This document shows, one piece after another, positions 52,686-61,751 of a stretch of DNA of 64,000 bases. A program made the translations under genes and the position numbers. The stretch covers positions 100,359 through 164,358 of the forward strand of contig NZ_SJKB01000016.1 of NCBI RefSeq assembly GCF_004331465.1, read 5' to 3'. A model generated the notes under the pieces. It was not told the origin of the DNA. It saw only the letters and a program-made list of their open reading frames with translations, and did no database searches. The DNA comes from Kribbella pittospori. GTDB lineage: Bacteria; Actinomycetota; Actinomycetes; Propionibacteriales; Kribbellaceae. Every line of letters begins with the position of its first letter. Position 1 is the stretch's first letter.

Positions 52686-53443
52686 TGCAGGTCCAGCGTG
52701 TCGATGATCTGCAGGATCTCGTGCTGGCTGGATCGACCGGTCTCCTTCACGATCTCGCCGTCGGCCAGATACAGGACCCGGTCGGCCATCGCGGCCGCCC
52801 GGGCGTCGTGCGTGACCATGACCGTGGTCTGGCCGTATTCGTCGACCGAGCCGCGCATCAGCGCCAGGATCTCGCCGCTGGTCCGCGAGTCCAGGTTGCC
52901 GGTCGGCTCGTCGGCGAACACGACCGTCGGCCGTGACACCAGGGCCCGCGCGATCGCGACCCGCTGCTGCTGGCCGCCGGACAGTTCGGCCGGCCGGTGC
53001 TCGAGGCGGTCGGCGAGTCCGACCCGCTCGACCAGATCCTCGAAGTACTGCGGATCCGGCTTCGTGCCGGCGATCGTCAGCGGCAGCACGATGTTGTCGC
53101 GGGCACTGAGCATCGGCAGCAGGTTGAAGAACTGGAAGATGAAGCCGATGTGCTGACGGCGCAGCTTGGTCAGCGCGTCGTCACCGAGGGTCGTGATCTC
53201 GATCCCGTCGATCTGCACCGAGCCGGAGGTCGGCCGGTCCAGCCCGGCCAGGATGTGCATCAGCGTGGACTTGCCCGAGCCGGACGGCCCCATCACCGCA
53301 GTCAGCTGTCCTGGATCGATCTGCACGCCCACGCCGCGCAGGGCACGGACCTCCGTGTCGCCTTCGCCGTACACGCGGACGACGTCCTCGGCGTGCACAA
53401 CCCCGGTGTTCGTGCGTGCTGCTGTCCCCTCCGTGCCGATCAT
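52682..53443 (-). CDS. ABC transporter ATP-binding protein, LolD/MacB type
   Basis: 253 residues. VYGEGDTEVRALRGVGVQID, Walker A AVMGPSGSGKSTLMHILAGL, FQFFNLLPMLSARDNIVLPL (Q loop), PAELSGGQQQRVAIARALVS (signature) and VFADEPTGNLDSRTSGEIL (Walker B), then VTHDARAA (H loop). All ATPase motifs are intact. It pairs with the permease downstream (GTGA overlap). The system is likely an exporter or lipid-handling transporter, but the substrate is unknown. Confidence 0.94.
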   Translation of the reverse strand: MIGTEGTAARTNTGVVHAEDVVRVYGEGDTEVRALRGVGVQIDPGQLTAVMGPSGSGKSTLMHILAGLDRPTSGSVQIDGIEITTLGDDALTKLRRQHIGFIFQFFNLLPMLSARDNIVLPLTIAGTKPDPQYFEDLVERVGLADRLEHRPAELSGGQQQRVAIARALVSRPTVVFADEPTGNLDSRTSGEILALMRGSVDEYGQTTVMVTHDARAAAMADRVLYLADGEIVKETGRSSQHEILQIIDTLDLQ

Positions 53444-53518
53444 CGCCCCTCCCGACGGATCAGCGGCCCCCAGCCGATCGAATCGGTCCCCGGTCCCGAG
53501 TCTGCCCTCTTCCGGCGG

Positions 53519-54493
53519 TCAGATCCAGCCCCGCCGGGCGGCGTGGAAGCCGAGCTGGAGGCGGGTGTCGGCCGAAACCAGGTCCATCAGGGCACGCACC
53601 CGGCGCTGGACCGTGCGCATGGACAGGTTGAGCTGGTTGGCCACCGCCTGGTCGGTCAGGCCGGCCAGGAGCAGGCCGAGGATCTTGGCGTCGAGCTCCG
53701 GGAGACCGTCCGACGAGCCCTCGACCATGCCGTTCGTGCCGAGCACCAGTGGCAGCCCGTCGCGCCAGACTCGGTCGAAGAGGGCGAGCAAGGCGTCGAG
53801 CATGCCGCTGCTGTGCACAATCAGCGCACCGATGGCGCCGCCCGGTCCGGACAGTAGGGGCACGAGCGCGATGCGACGATCCACAATCAGCAACCGAAGC
53901 GGCAGTTCCTGGACGACGCGAACCTCTTCACCGGCGTTCAGCGAGTCGGACGCGGCGGCGAAGAACCCCGGGCGGTCGAACGCGCTCCGCTCGATCATCA
54001 CGCGGTAGCGGACCCCACGGGTGACGGCGGCGTCCTCCTCCTTGTTGTCCTCGGGCGGAACCACGGCGATGTCCGCCTTCACGAACCCGAGGACTTCTTC
54101 CCGCGCCGACATCTGCAGCTGGGCGAACCGCTGGCCGACCGCGTTGGCACCGCGTACGACGTCCACGACATCGCTGATCGACCGCTCTGTGTCCGTGCCC
54201 CGGTAGACCTCGGCCAGCGACTCGATCTCGCGTTGCGCCCGCCGCAACTCCTCCTCGCGCTGGACCGCGAGTGCCGCGAGCGCGACCGAGGGCGGCGAGG
54301 CGACGTACCGATCCGTGCCGCTGCTCGACCGCGCGGCCAGGCCGAGTGTCTCCAACGACGCCAGCGCCCGCGCCGCTTCGACCGGGTGGCAGGTGAGCCG
54401 GCTCGCCAGCTCGACAGCGTCGTACGACGGGACCTCGACGAGGGCCCGATAGGCGAATTCTTCGGAGTCATCCAGTCCGAGCACGTCGAGCAC
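53519..54493 (-). CDS. LuxR-type regulator with TrmB-like N-terminus
   Basis: 324 residues from GTG 54493, with GGGAGG four bases upstream (GTG 54484 possible). Residues 1-60 resemble a winged helix (FAYRALVEVPSYDAVELASR, LASLETLGLAARSSSGTDRY). A coiled helix follows and then a domain like those that sense small ligands. The C-terminus is a LuxR HTH, LPELDAKILGLLLAGLTDQA, NQLNLSMRTVQRRVRALMDL. This is divergent from the large subtilase gene (145 bp between starts), which it likely controls; this pairing recurs in related actinobacteria as I recall. Confidence 0.85.
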   Translation of the reverse strand: MLDVLGLDDSEEFAYRALVEVPSYDAVELASRLTCHPVEAARALASLETLGLAARSSSGTDRYVASPPSVALAALAVQREEELRRAQREIESLAEVYRGTDTERSISDVVDVVRGANAVGQRFAQLQMSAREEVLGFVKADIAVVPPEDNKEEDAAVTRGVRYRVMIERSAFDRPGFFAAASDSLNAGEEVRVVQELPLRLLIVDRRIALVPLLSGPGGAIGALIVHSSGMLDALLALFDRVWRDGLPLVLGTNGMVEGSSDGLPELDAKILGLLLAGLTDQAVANQLNLSMRTVQRRVRALMDLVSADTRLQLGFHAARRGWI

Positions 54494-54638
54494 GATGCCT
54501 CCCAGCAGACGGCGATGTGGCGGCTGGACCCTGGCGGGTACCTGAATTGTCGCAATCTTGCCAGCACAGCCACCTCCTTCGCTGGCGGTTTTGCGATGGA
54601 CTGACCGGCGACAATCCGTCCCGAAGGGTGTCCTCCCC

Positions 54639-57600
54639 ATGTTTTTCCGCTTCCTGGCGCGTAAAACCCCAGCCCGTCGCTTTCTGACCGGTGCCGCGGC
54701 CATCGCGTTGCTCGCGGCCGGCGCGGTACCCGCCGCCACCGCCACCCCGCCCAGTCCGTCTAGTCCCACTGCCCGGCCGAGCCTGCCGGTGCAGGTCGAC
54801 GCCGCCAAGGTCGTCACCCTGATCACGGGGGACAAGGTGCAGTTGTCCCCGGCCGGCTCCGGACGCAGCAACGTCCGGTTCGTCCCCGCCGACGCCTCTC
54901 ATGCCGGCTACGAGACGCGCACAGTAGGCAAGGACCTGTACGTCGTACCCGACAGCGCCGCCCGACTGGTGAACAGCGGCAAGGTCGACCAGGCACTTTT
55001 CAACGTCAGCGGCCTGATCCGGCAGGGGTACGACGACGCGTCCACCAACCAGATCCCGGTCATCGCGACATACAAGCCGACGGCACGGGCCGCTCAGCAG
55101 GCGGTCCCGGCCGGGTCCACCCGCACGCGCACCCTGCCGTCGGTCGGTGCCGCCGCGCTGCGGACCGACAAGACACAGGCTCACGACACCTGGCAGTCCC
55201 TCTCGACCGGCCGGGACGTCCAGAAGCTCTGGCTCGACGCGAAGGTGCGCAAGACCCTCGACCAGAGCGTCCCGTACGTCGGCGCCCCGCAGGCCTGGGC
55301 GGCCGGGTACGACGGCACCGGTACGACGGTGGCCGTGCTCGACTCAGGCGTCGACGCGGAGCACCCGGACCTGGTCGGCGCGGTCAAGGCGCAGCAGAAC
55401 TTCACCGACAGCCCGGACGTCGCCGACCACGACGGTCACGGCACCCACACCTCGTCGACCGTGGCCGGTCGCGGCGTGGCGTCCAACGGCAAGAACAAGG
55501 GTGTTGCCCCGGGCACGCAACTTCTGTCGGGCAAGGTCCTGAACGACTTCGGCAGCGGCGAGCTGTCCTGGATCATCGCCGGGATGGAGTGGGCCGTTGC
55601 CGAGGGCGCCGATGTGATCAGCATGAGCATCGGTACGTCGGAGCCGGTCGACTGCACCGATCCGATGGCGGCCGCGGTCGACCGGATCAGCGCGGAGTCC
55701 GGCGTACTGTTCGTGATTGCAGCCGGCAACCTCGGTGGACCGGCCGAGGCCATCACCAGCCCGGGATGCGCAGCGTCGGCGATGACGGTCGCGGCGACCG
55801 ACCTGACCCAGACCACGGCCGACTTCTCCAGCCGCGGACCGGTGCTGAGCAACCACGCGGTCAAACCCGACATCGCGGGACCGGGCGTGGACATCACCGC
55901 GGCGCGGGCCGGTGGACGCGGCGACCAGGCGTACGTCGACATGAGCGGTACGTCGATGGCGACGCCGCACGTGGCCGGTGCCGCGGCGATCCTGAAGCAG
56001 CAGCATCCGGACTGGAACGGTCAGGATTTGAAGGCTGCCTTGCAGAACTCGGTCCGCTCGGAGAGCAAGGTCGGGATCTATGAGCAGGGCGCGGGGGAGC
56101 TCGACGTCGCTCGGGCGGTCGCTTCGACTGTGACTGGGCCGAGCACGGTCGACCTCGGGACCTTCGCCTGGCCGCACACTGCGGCGCAGAAGGTCACAAA
56201 GCAGTTCACTTATCGCAACAGCGGGACCTCGCCGGTGACGCTGACGTTTGCAACCGATGCCCGCGGCAACAACGGAAAGCCGTTGCCGGACTCCCTGATC
56301 CACTTCGATGCCACGTCGCTGACGGTGCCGGCCGGTGGAACTGCCGACCTCCCGGTGACTGTTGACCCGGCAGCCGCTCTGGACTACGGGCTGTACGGCG
56401 CGATCAGCGTCCGCGTGGTTGCTACCGGCAACGATGGTCGGACCGTGGTGACGCCGTTCGGGTTCTACCTCGAGCCGCAGTACGTCGACGTCACCTTCAA
56501 GCTGATCGACCGCGACGGGAAGCCCGCCTCGTCGATCAGTTCGCTGGACGTGTTCGACCTGGACAGCATCGCGGCGCAGCGGGTTGGGTTCGACGGCGCG
56601 GACCGCACGCTCCACCTGCGGGCCGGCACGTACTCGCTCGCCGCAACGATCGCCCACGACGGCGCGGACGGATTCGTCGACTCGTACGCCTTCCTCGGCG
56701 ACCCCGAGATCACGCTGACCGAGAACACCACGATCACATACGACGTACGGACCGCCGCTGAGGCCAAGGTGACGACGCAACGCCCGAGCGAGCGCCGCGG
56801 CGGCAGCCTGACGTACGGGCGGGTGATCGACAACTGGATCCTCGCGTCGAGCCGCAGCTTCGGCCCGCAGGTCTCGGCGATCTACCTCGGGACGACGCCG
56901 GAGGCGCGCCGGGGCACCTTCGAGGTGATCGAGGGGTGGCAGTACGGATCACCGGCCGGCGCCAAGTCGCCGTACCTGTACAGCCTGGCGTTCACCCATG
57001 AGCAGCAGGTCAAGGGGAAGCCGGAGCATCGGCTCCGCGATCGCGATCTGGCCACGATCGATGCGACGTACTACACGCCGGGGAAGCCGTACAGCTACTC
57101 CGAGTACACCGACGTGTGGCGACCGTGGAGCATCAACCTGATCCCGACCGGGACCCGGGGAACTGTGGCGGCGCCGACAAAGGTGCAGCATCTGGTGACC
57201 GCCGACCCGGACACCAAGGTGACGCAGATGGTGGGGCATGCGGATGCGATGTCGTGGCCGTTCGCGACGCTCATGACGTCGACGGCGACGGCGTACAGGC
57301 CGGGGACCCGGCACAGCGAGAGTTGGTACAAGGCAGGGCTGCGGCCGAGCATGGTGACCGATCAGACGACCGGGCAGAAGTACGCGCCGGCGGCCCGCGA
57401 CGGGAACACGATCTGGAGCAACTTCCCGAGCTGGGCGGACACGCAGCCGGGTCACTTCTCGCAACAGGGCTTCCTGGATCTCGGCGGGACGGAACTGCTG
57501 GCGGACGGGGTGTCGCTGGGTAAGTACGGGTTCTACGGTCAGGGCGTCTGGGACGTGCCGGCTGCTGCGACGAACCTCGAGCTCGTGTACGACCTGAACC

Positions 57601-58013
57601 GGTGGCAGCGGGGCGACTACAAGTGGGAGTCGCCGTCGACCGTCCAGACCCGGTGGAAGTGGAAGAGCTCGTCGGCTGACGCCGGCAAGCCGTTGCCGCT
57701 GCTGTTCCCGGACTACGACATGGCGGTCGACCTGAACGACCGGGCTCCTAAGCTGCCGATCTTCCCGATCACGATCACGGCGGAGTCGGGGTACTGGTAC
57801 AAGGCCGGACGGTTCACCTCGGCTCAGGTGTCGGCGTCGTACGACGATGATGCGACGTGGGTCCAGGTCCCGGTGGTGAACCTCGGGAGCAAGGCAGTGG
57901 CCCTGGTCAACAACCTGAAGGCGACCGACTTCGTCACGCTCAAGGTCGAGCTGACCGACTCCAACGGCACGTCGGTCACGCAGACGCTGAACCATTTCTA
58001 CGGAATCCGCTAG
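54639..58013 (+). CDS. Secreted subtilisin-like serine protease (S8)
   Basis: 1124 residues from ATG 54639. A signal peptide (FLTGAAAIALLAAGAVPAAT) precedes a propeptide of about 180 residues. The catalytic domain has GTTVAVLDSGVDAEHPD (Asp about 234), DHDGHGTHTSSTVAGR (His about 267), FVIAAGNLGGP (Asn about 364) and MSGTSMATPHVAGAAAILKQ (Ser about 439). About 600 residues follow, rich in beta structure, without clear repeats, that may bind substrate or cell surface. An unusually long C-terminal part but otherwise ordinary. The terminator follows. Confidence 0.93.
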   Translation: MFFRFLARKTPARRFLTGAAAIALLAAGAVPAATATPPSPSSPTARPSLPVQVDAAKVVTLITGDKVQLSPAGSGRSNVRFVPADASHAGYETRTVGKDLYVVPDSAARLVNSGKVDQALFNVSGLIRQGYDDASTNQIPVIATYKPTARAAQQAVPAGSTRTRTLPSVGAAALRTDKTQAHDTWQSLSTGRDVQKLWLDAKVRKTLDQSVPYVGAPQAWAAGYDGTGTTVAVLDSGVDAEHPDLVGAVKAQQNFTDSPDVADHDGHGTHTSSTVAGRGVASNGKNKGVAPGTQLLSGKVLNDFGSGELSWIIAGMEWAVAEGADVISMSIGTSEPVDCTDPMAAAVDRISAESGVLFVIAAGNLGGPAEAITSPGCAASAMTVAATDLTQTTADFSSRGPVLSNHAVKPDIAGPGVDITAARAGGRGDQAYVDMSGTSMATPHVAGAAAILKQQHPDWNGQDLKAALQNSVRSESKVGIYEQGAGELDVARAVASTVTGPSTVDLGTFAWPHTAAQKVTKQFTYRNSGTSPVTLTFATDARGNNGKPLPDSLIHFDATSLTVPAGGTADLPVTVDPAAALDYGLYGAISVRVVATGNDGRTVVTPFGFYLEPQYVDVTFKLIDRDGKPASSISSLDVFDLDSIAAQRVGFDGADRTLHLRAGTYSLAATIAHDGADGFVDSYAFLGDPEITLTENTTITYDVRTAAEAKVTTQRPSERRGGSLTYGRVIDNWILASSRSFGPQVSAIYLGTTPEARRGTFEVIEGWQYGSPAGAKSPYLYSLAFTHEQQVKGKPEHRLRDRDLATIDATYYTPGKPYSYSEYTDVWRPWSINLIPTGTRGTVAAPTKVQHLVTADPDTKVTQMVGHADAMSWPFATLMTSTATAYRPGTRHSESWYKAGLRPSMVTDQTTGQKYAPAARDGNTIWSNFPSWADTQPGHFSQQGFLDLGGTELLADGVSLGKYGFYGQGVWDVPAAATNLELVYDLNRWQRGDYKWESPSTVQTRWKWKSSSADAGKPLPLLFPDYDMAVDLNDRAPKLPIFPITITAESGYWYKAGRFTSAQVSASYDDDATWVQVPVVNLGSKAVALVNNLKATDFVTLKVELTDSNGTSVTQTLNHFYGIR

Positions 58014-58020
58014 AAACGGC

Positions 58021-58060
58021 GGAACGCCCCCGGGTCGTTGCCTTGACTCGGGGGCGTTCC
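58021..58060 (+). terminator. Hairpin terminator after the protease gene
   Basis: A 16-bp stem (58021-58036 with 58045-58060) with one G-T wobble and a loop of 8, seven bases past the stop codon of the subtilase. Confidence 0.85.
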
Positions 58061-58343
58061 ATCTGTAGCGAAGTTTGTGGCATCGGACCGGGAAGCGCCT
58101 CACGGCGCGTGGCCGCTCGCAGCGGCTTATTTTGGGACCCGGGGCTTGCACCGGCCCGACACCTCGAACAGTGTAACGGGTGCCAAACCCCTTGTCCCGT
58201 TGACATCTCGGGCTTCAAGACGCCATACCACCCGAACCTCAACTGTGCAACCACAGCCTGGTTCTGGCGCGTTGCGATGGGTTGCCGAGGGGGGTGATTA
58301 CCAGAGTTGGCCGGCGCGTTGCTGCGGGTTGCGCGGCGTGCGG
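58061..58343. other. Intergenic region with a structured element at 58134-58199
   Basis: The 282 bp between the terminator and the next gene hold an imperfect palindrome (58134-58199): GGGACCCGGGGCTTGCACC on the left pairs with a related reverse copy on the right (about 16 of 20 positions). I could not fit it to a tRNA, tmRNA or known riboswitch. An adjacent short tandem repeat (GGTTACCAGAGTTGGCCGGCGCGTT, twice near 58295-58365) runs into the next gene. Confidence 0.45.
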
Positions 58344-58949
58344 TTACCAGAGTTGGCCGGCGCGTTCGGCGCGGGCCGCGGTCTGCAGTTGGTCCGCAGT
58401 CTCGACCAGCTTCGAGGCCGACAGCACCCGGTCATGCCCGTCGTCGGCAAGGTGCGCCCGCCCGGTCGCCACGATCCGCGCGAACGCGGCCGCCCGGTCC
58501 AGCGTGGTCGCGAAATCACCGGTCGCGACACCCCGCAGTACGGCGTCGACCATGTCCCGCACCTCGGTCGGCCCCGGCGGCTCGGCGACACCTGCCACCA
58601 CCGCGTGCACCTCGGCGTACTTCCGCCCGGCGGCGAACTCGTACGACACCTCTTCAGCGTTGGAGTGCACCCACGACCGCAGCAGGTACAACCGCCACAG
58701 CGCACCCGGCAACGAGTCCGACGGCGCATCCGACCACAGCTCGGCCAGCTCATCCAGCCCGTAGTCGTCCGCCAGTTTCACCACGCGGGCATGCACCTCC
58801 GCGTCCTCCGAGTCCCGCACACCCCGCACCAGTAACTCAGCCGTCCGATGCGCCACCTCAGTCACCGTGGCCGGATCAGCAGCCCCCGGCAACGACTCGA
58901 ACAACTTGTTCCCCGGCATGATTGGACGACGCGGATCAGAACTGGCCAC
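58344..58949 (-). CDS. Conserved hypothetical helical protein
   Basis: 201 residues from GTG 58949, with GGGGG just upstream (ATG 58919 also possible). All-helical pattern: TEVAHRTAELLVRGVRDSED, GALWRLYLLRSWVHSNAEEV, then AVLRGVATGDFATTLDRAAA. No signal peptide or known motif. I recall similar actinobacterial proteins of unknown function. Nothing in its surroundings suggests a role. Confidence 0.6.
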   Translation of the reverse strand: MASSDPRRPIMPGNKLFESLPGAADPATVTEVAHRTAELLVRGVRDSEDAEVHARVVKLADDYGLDELAELWSDAPSDSLPGALWRLYLLRSWVHSNAEEVSYEFAAGRKYAEVHAVVAGVAEPPGPTEVRDMVDAVLRGVATGDFATTLDRAAAFARIVATGRAHLADDGHDRVLSASKLVETADQLQTAARAERAGQLW

Positions 58950-59026
58950 GCCCCCATGATCCCCGACCCCGCCCACCCCCGCACACCCACCCGGCCCGCC
59001 GCGGTGGGCGACGTGCGTCACGTACG

Positions 59027-59395
59027 GTGATCCGGGTGTATGAGGTGCAGGGGTGGTTCCGGCTGTGGTTCAGCTTCGATGACGACGAGGAACTGGATCG
59101 GGAGGCGGAGTTTCTTCCGGAGCTGCAGGAGTTCGCGCAGCGGTTCGCGGGGTCGAACGTGGAGGTGCGGTGGCCGCGACTCAACGGCAGCTACTTCCTG
59201 ACGATCGCCGGCTACACCAATCGGCCACGGACGGACAGCGATGACCTGCACACCCTGCTGACGATGGCGAGCTCGGGACAATCACCGCAGCCGCCCGCGA
59301 ATTCGGAGTGGAGGCCTGAGGCGTGCGCGATGACTTGCAACCGCGCGTCCTCATCGGCCGCGAAGCCGGCGATCACTGTGCCATTCGGGTCCTAG
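59027..59395 (+). CDS. Imm7-like immunity protein, C-terminus frameshifted
   Basis: 123 codons as read from GTG 59027 or GTG 59036. VYEVQGWFRLWFSFDDDEEL, then FAGSNVEVRWPRLNGSYFLT and GYTNRPRTDSDDLHTLL resemble Imm7-type immunity proteins (W near the start, NGSYFLT strand). After LHTLL the sequence becomes disordered, reading QSPQPPANSEWRPE past the start of the next gene. In another frame from about 59260 it would end at TGA 59317-59319, just three bases before the next gene, which is the layout expected for an intact operon. I infer a lost base between 59245 and 59270. Could be a sequencing error. Confidence 0.5.
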   Translation: MIRVYEVQGWFRLWFSFDDDEELDREAEFLPELQEFAQRFAGSNVEVRWPRLNGSYFLTIAGYTNRPRTDSDDLHTLLTMASSGQSPQPPANSEWRPEACAMTCNRASSSAAKPAITVPFGS

Positions 59396-59778
59396 GTCGG
59401 CTTCACGCACGTGCAGATGACTACTGGGACGGCAACTGGCTGATGAGCTCGATCGATCTCGTGATCGGTCCATTCGATGGGACCGTTCCTGCTTCCTTGC
59501 GAGCCGAGGAGCTGACCACCTTTCGCGACCAACTCGGCGTTCTCCATCAATCCCTCACCGGTGCAGCGGTGCTCGACTCAATGGAGGAGTGGCTGCACCT
59601 CGTCGTCTCCGTGACGTCGTCCGGGGCCGTGGAAGTCACTGGGAAGGCACGCGACAGGCTCGGCAGGGCGAACGAGCTTCTGTTCCAGATCGACGATCTC
59701 GACCAGTCGGACTTACCCAAGATCATCGAGGCGCTGGACGAGGTCGGGGCCCTCTTTCCCGTCATCGGTCACCCCTGA
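59323..59778 (+). CDS. WapI-type immunity protein
   Basis: 151 residues from GTG 59323. DLQPRVLIGREAGDHCAIRV, then RLHARADDYWDGNWLMSSID, SLRAEELTTFRDQLGVLHQS and WLHLVVSVTSSGAVEVTGKA. The YWDGNWL pattern with the two beta modules is what I recall of WapI immunity proteins, which neutralise the WapA-CT-type toxins. No toxin is nearby. A free-standing immunity gene fits defence against neighbours, or a toxin gene lost from this locus. Confidence 0.7.
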   Translation: MRDDLQPRVLIGREAGDHCAIRVLGRLHARADDYWDGNWLMSSIDLVIGPFDGTVPASLRAEELTTFRDQLGVLHQSLTGAAVLDSMEEWLHLVVSVTSSGAVEVTGKARDRLGRANELLFQIDDLDQSDLPKIIEALDEVGALFPVIGHP

Positions 59779-59877
59779 CCGCGAGGGTTGAGTATTTGCT
59801 GGAGGGACGGCGGTCGTTGAGGTTCGCGGCTCACGAACTCGGGAGTGGGGGTCTGAGGGGTCGCTACAGTCGAGGGT

Positions 59878-60276
59878 ATGGCAGGTGCTAAGGGTGGGCA
59901 GGGGAAGCTGGCCAAGAACCTGGTCAAGTACGGCGTGCGGTATGGGCCGTTGGCGGTTGAGGCGTTCCGGCATGGGCGGGAGCCGGCTCAGCAGGCGATG
60001 CAGGCGGCGCTGGCGAAGCGGTCCGCGCGGAAGAAGGCGATCGAGCACGCGCTGACGGTGCGGGACGGGTCGCTGCTGAAGGTGATTCGCGAGGGGCAGG
60101 CGATCTTCTTCGTGTTCTCCGGTGATGCCATCGTCACGACGTACCCGGCCGTCCCGCAGAACACCTACCCCGACCTCCTCCGCCACGCCGACCTCGACAA
60201 ACGCGAACCCGCCGCCCTCCTGGCCGCCCGCAAACCCAAGTTCACCCCCCACCTCCCACACCTCCGCCGCCGCTGA
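59878..60276 (+). CDS. Small basic protein of unknown function
   Basis: 132 residues from ATG 59878. Basic N-terminus (MAGAKGGQGKLAKNLVKYGV), then AMQAALAKRSARKKAIEHAL, VRDGSLLKVIREGQAIFFVF, SGDAIVTTYPAVPQNTYPDL and a proline/arginine tail. Strongly basic, so perhaps nucleic-acid or membrane binding. No family recognised. No promoter evident. Confidence 0.55.
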   Translation: MAGAKGGQGKLAKNLVKYGVRYGPLAVEAFRHGREPAQQAMQAALAKRSARKKAIEHALTVRDGSLLKVIREGQAIFFVFSGDAIVTTYPAVPQNTYPDLLRHADLDKREPAALLAARKPKFTPHLPHLRRR

Positions 60277-60641
60277 CCCTTCCCCCCGGCGCCCCTCAGC
60301 CACCCCGTGGGCCGTTGGCCGCAGCGGTGCACAGGATCCTGAGGACCTTGCACACCGCAGGACCTGTCGGCAGTCTCCGCATGGTGTTCGAGGCCGCGCT
60401 GTGTGCTGCTCGTATGCGCAGGCGGCGCGCAGATGGACAGGTAGTGGCGGCGGATGTGTGGTGCACCTGAGCGTGCGCTCGTTCTGTGTACGGCGTATCG
60501 CGGGTGCACTACCTGTCGATCTGCACATCGCCCAGCAGGCGACGGGCTGCGTCGAGGAAGGTTGATGTGGGTGTAACGCGGGGGACTCGGTGGGGCAACA
60601 GAGGGGGTGGAGGGTGGGACGTCTACGAGGGAGGCGTCTGC
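60277..60641. other. Intergenic region with 20-bp inverted repeats
   Basis: 365 bp before the ACT-GNAT gene. It contains 20-bp inverted repeats with 18 matches, GCGCAGATGGACAGGTAGTG at 60427-60446 and its reverse at 60507-60526, and a short palindrome GAGCGTGCGCTC at 60469-60480 between them. It could fold as one 100-bp hairpin. No convincing coding frame is seen. Confidence 0.55.
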
Positions 60642-61751
60642 ATGCTTTGGAAGATCAGGACTGAACTTGCCGATCGGCCAGGTGCGTTGGCTGAGCTCGC
60701 TGCGCGGTGTGGGGCGGATGAGATCAACATCCTGAGTCTCGAGGTGTTCACGGCTGAGGGTGGGGCTGTTGATGAGTTGGTGGTTTCGACGGGCGTTGGG
60801 TGGACGGCGGAGGCGTTGACGGCGCTGGCGGCTGAGGCGGGTTGTCGAAGTACGACGGTTCGGCCGTGTCAGGCCGACGTACTGAGTGATGGGCCGACGC
60901 GGTACCTGCGTGCCGTGCTGCGGTTGATTGATGACCCGGTGTCGGTGGATGACGAGTTGGGCAACCTGCAAGGGTTCGACGAGTACACGCCGGCAGAGTG
61001 GGCGCGGGCTGATGTCCTGGTCGAGATCGCCGGTCGGCTGGCCGAGCGCCTGCAGGAGACCGAAGGTCCCCGACCAGGCAGCGGCGAACCTGAGCTGCGT
61101 ACGGCGACCGTCGACGACGCTGAGGCGGTCGTCGCGATGCATGAGCGGTGCTCGTTCGAGAGCCGCACCCGGCGCTACCACGTACCAATGCCGAAGTTGA
61201 CCGCCCGCACCGCCCGCCACCTGTCCGCACCGGCCGGCGGCGTCTCGATCGTGGCGATTGTCGACGATGCCGTCATCGGGATGGCGACCGCCGCGCCCTG
61301 GGAGGAGCTCGGGCGTACGACGATGGAAGTCGCCGTACTGGTCGAGGACGGATGGCAGGGACGTGGTCTCGGCGCGCAACTGCTCCGCAGGGTGATCGGT
61401 GCGGCACGCAACCTCGGCGCGGACCGCGCGGTCTGTGTAGTGCAACCGGAGAACGTCGCGATGCTCCGCACGATCGAAGGTCTGCGGATGCGGACCAGAG
61501 TGGTCCAGGACAGCGACAATCTGATGGTCACTGTCGCGCTGTCCGACCAGAGCCTGTCGCATGCGGTGGATCGGCCGCCGGTGCAATATCGTCGGAGTCG
61601 TGCCACCCCTTCCCACTGGTCGCAACCCGCACGGGCTGCTGGTCAATCTGCCCGCGAGCACGCGCTCGCCGCTCTTTCAGCTGTTCAGCCGATTCCTGGT
61701 CGCGCTGGGTCTGCTGACGGTGATGGTGCTGATCGTGGTGGTCGACCGTGA
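60642..61751 (+). CDS. ACT-domain and GNAT-acetyltransferase protein
   Basis: 369 residues from ATG 60642, GAGGGAGG upstream. LWKIRTELADRPGALAELAA begins an ACT domain (residues 1-75). From about 145 a GNAT domain follows: LRTATVDDAEAVVAMHERCS, VSIVAIVDDAVIGMATAAPW, VAVLVEDGWQGRGLGAQLLR (acetyl-CoA loop) and VVQPENVAMLRTIEGLRM. The last 60 residues after about 310 are low-complexity and overlap the next gene by 152 bp, so the natural stop may have been lost. ACT sensing plus acetylation suggests amino-acid-regulated modification of a protein or small molecule. Confidence 0.8.
   Translation: MLWKIRTELADRPGALAELAARCGADEINILSLEVFTAEGGAVDELVVSTGVGWTAEALTALAAEAGCRSTTVRPCQADVLSDGPTRYLRAVLRLIDDPVSVDDELGNLQGFDEYTPAEWARADVLVEIAGRLAERLQETEGPRPGSGEPELRTATVDDAEAVVAMHERCSFESRTRRYHVPMPKLTARTARHLSAPAGGVSIVAIVDDAVIGMATAAPWEELGRTTMEVAVLVEDGWQGRGLGAQLLRRVIGAARNLGADRAVCVVQPENVAMLRTIEGLRMRTRVVQDSDNLMVTVALSDQSLSHAVDRPPVQYRRSRATPSHWSQPARAAGQSAREHALAALSAVQPIPGRAGSADGDGADRGGRP

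Noticed and set aside
58134..58199. Possible tRNA or tmRNA
   Set aside because: No anticodon or T-loop arrangement (no GTTCGAATC-like loop in the right place), and the arms are only imperfectly paired.
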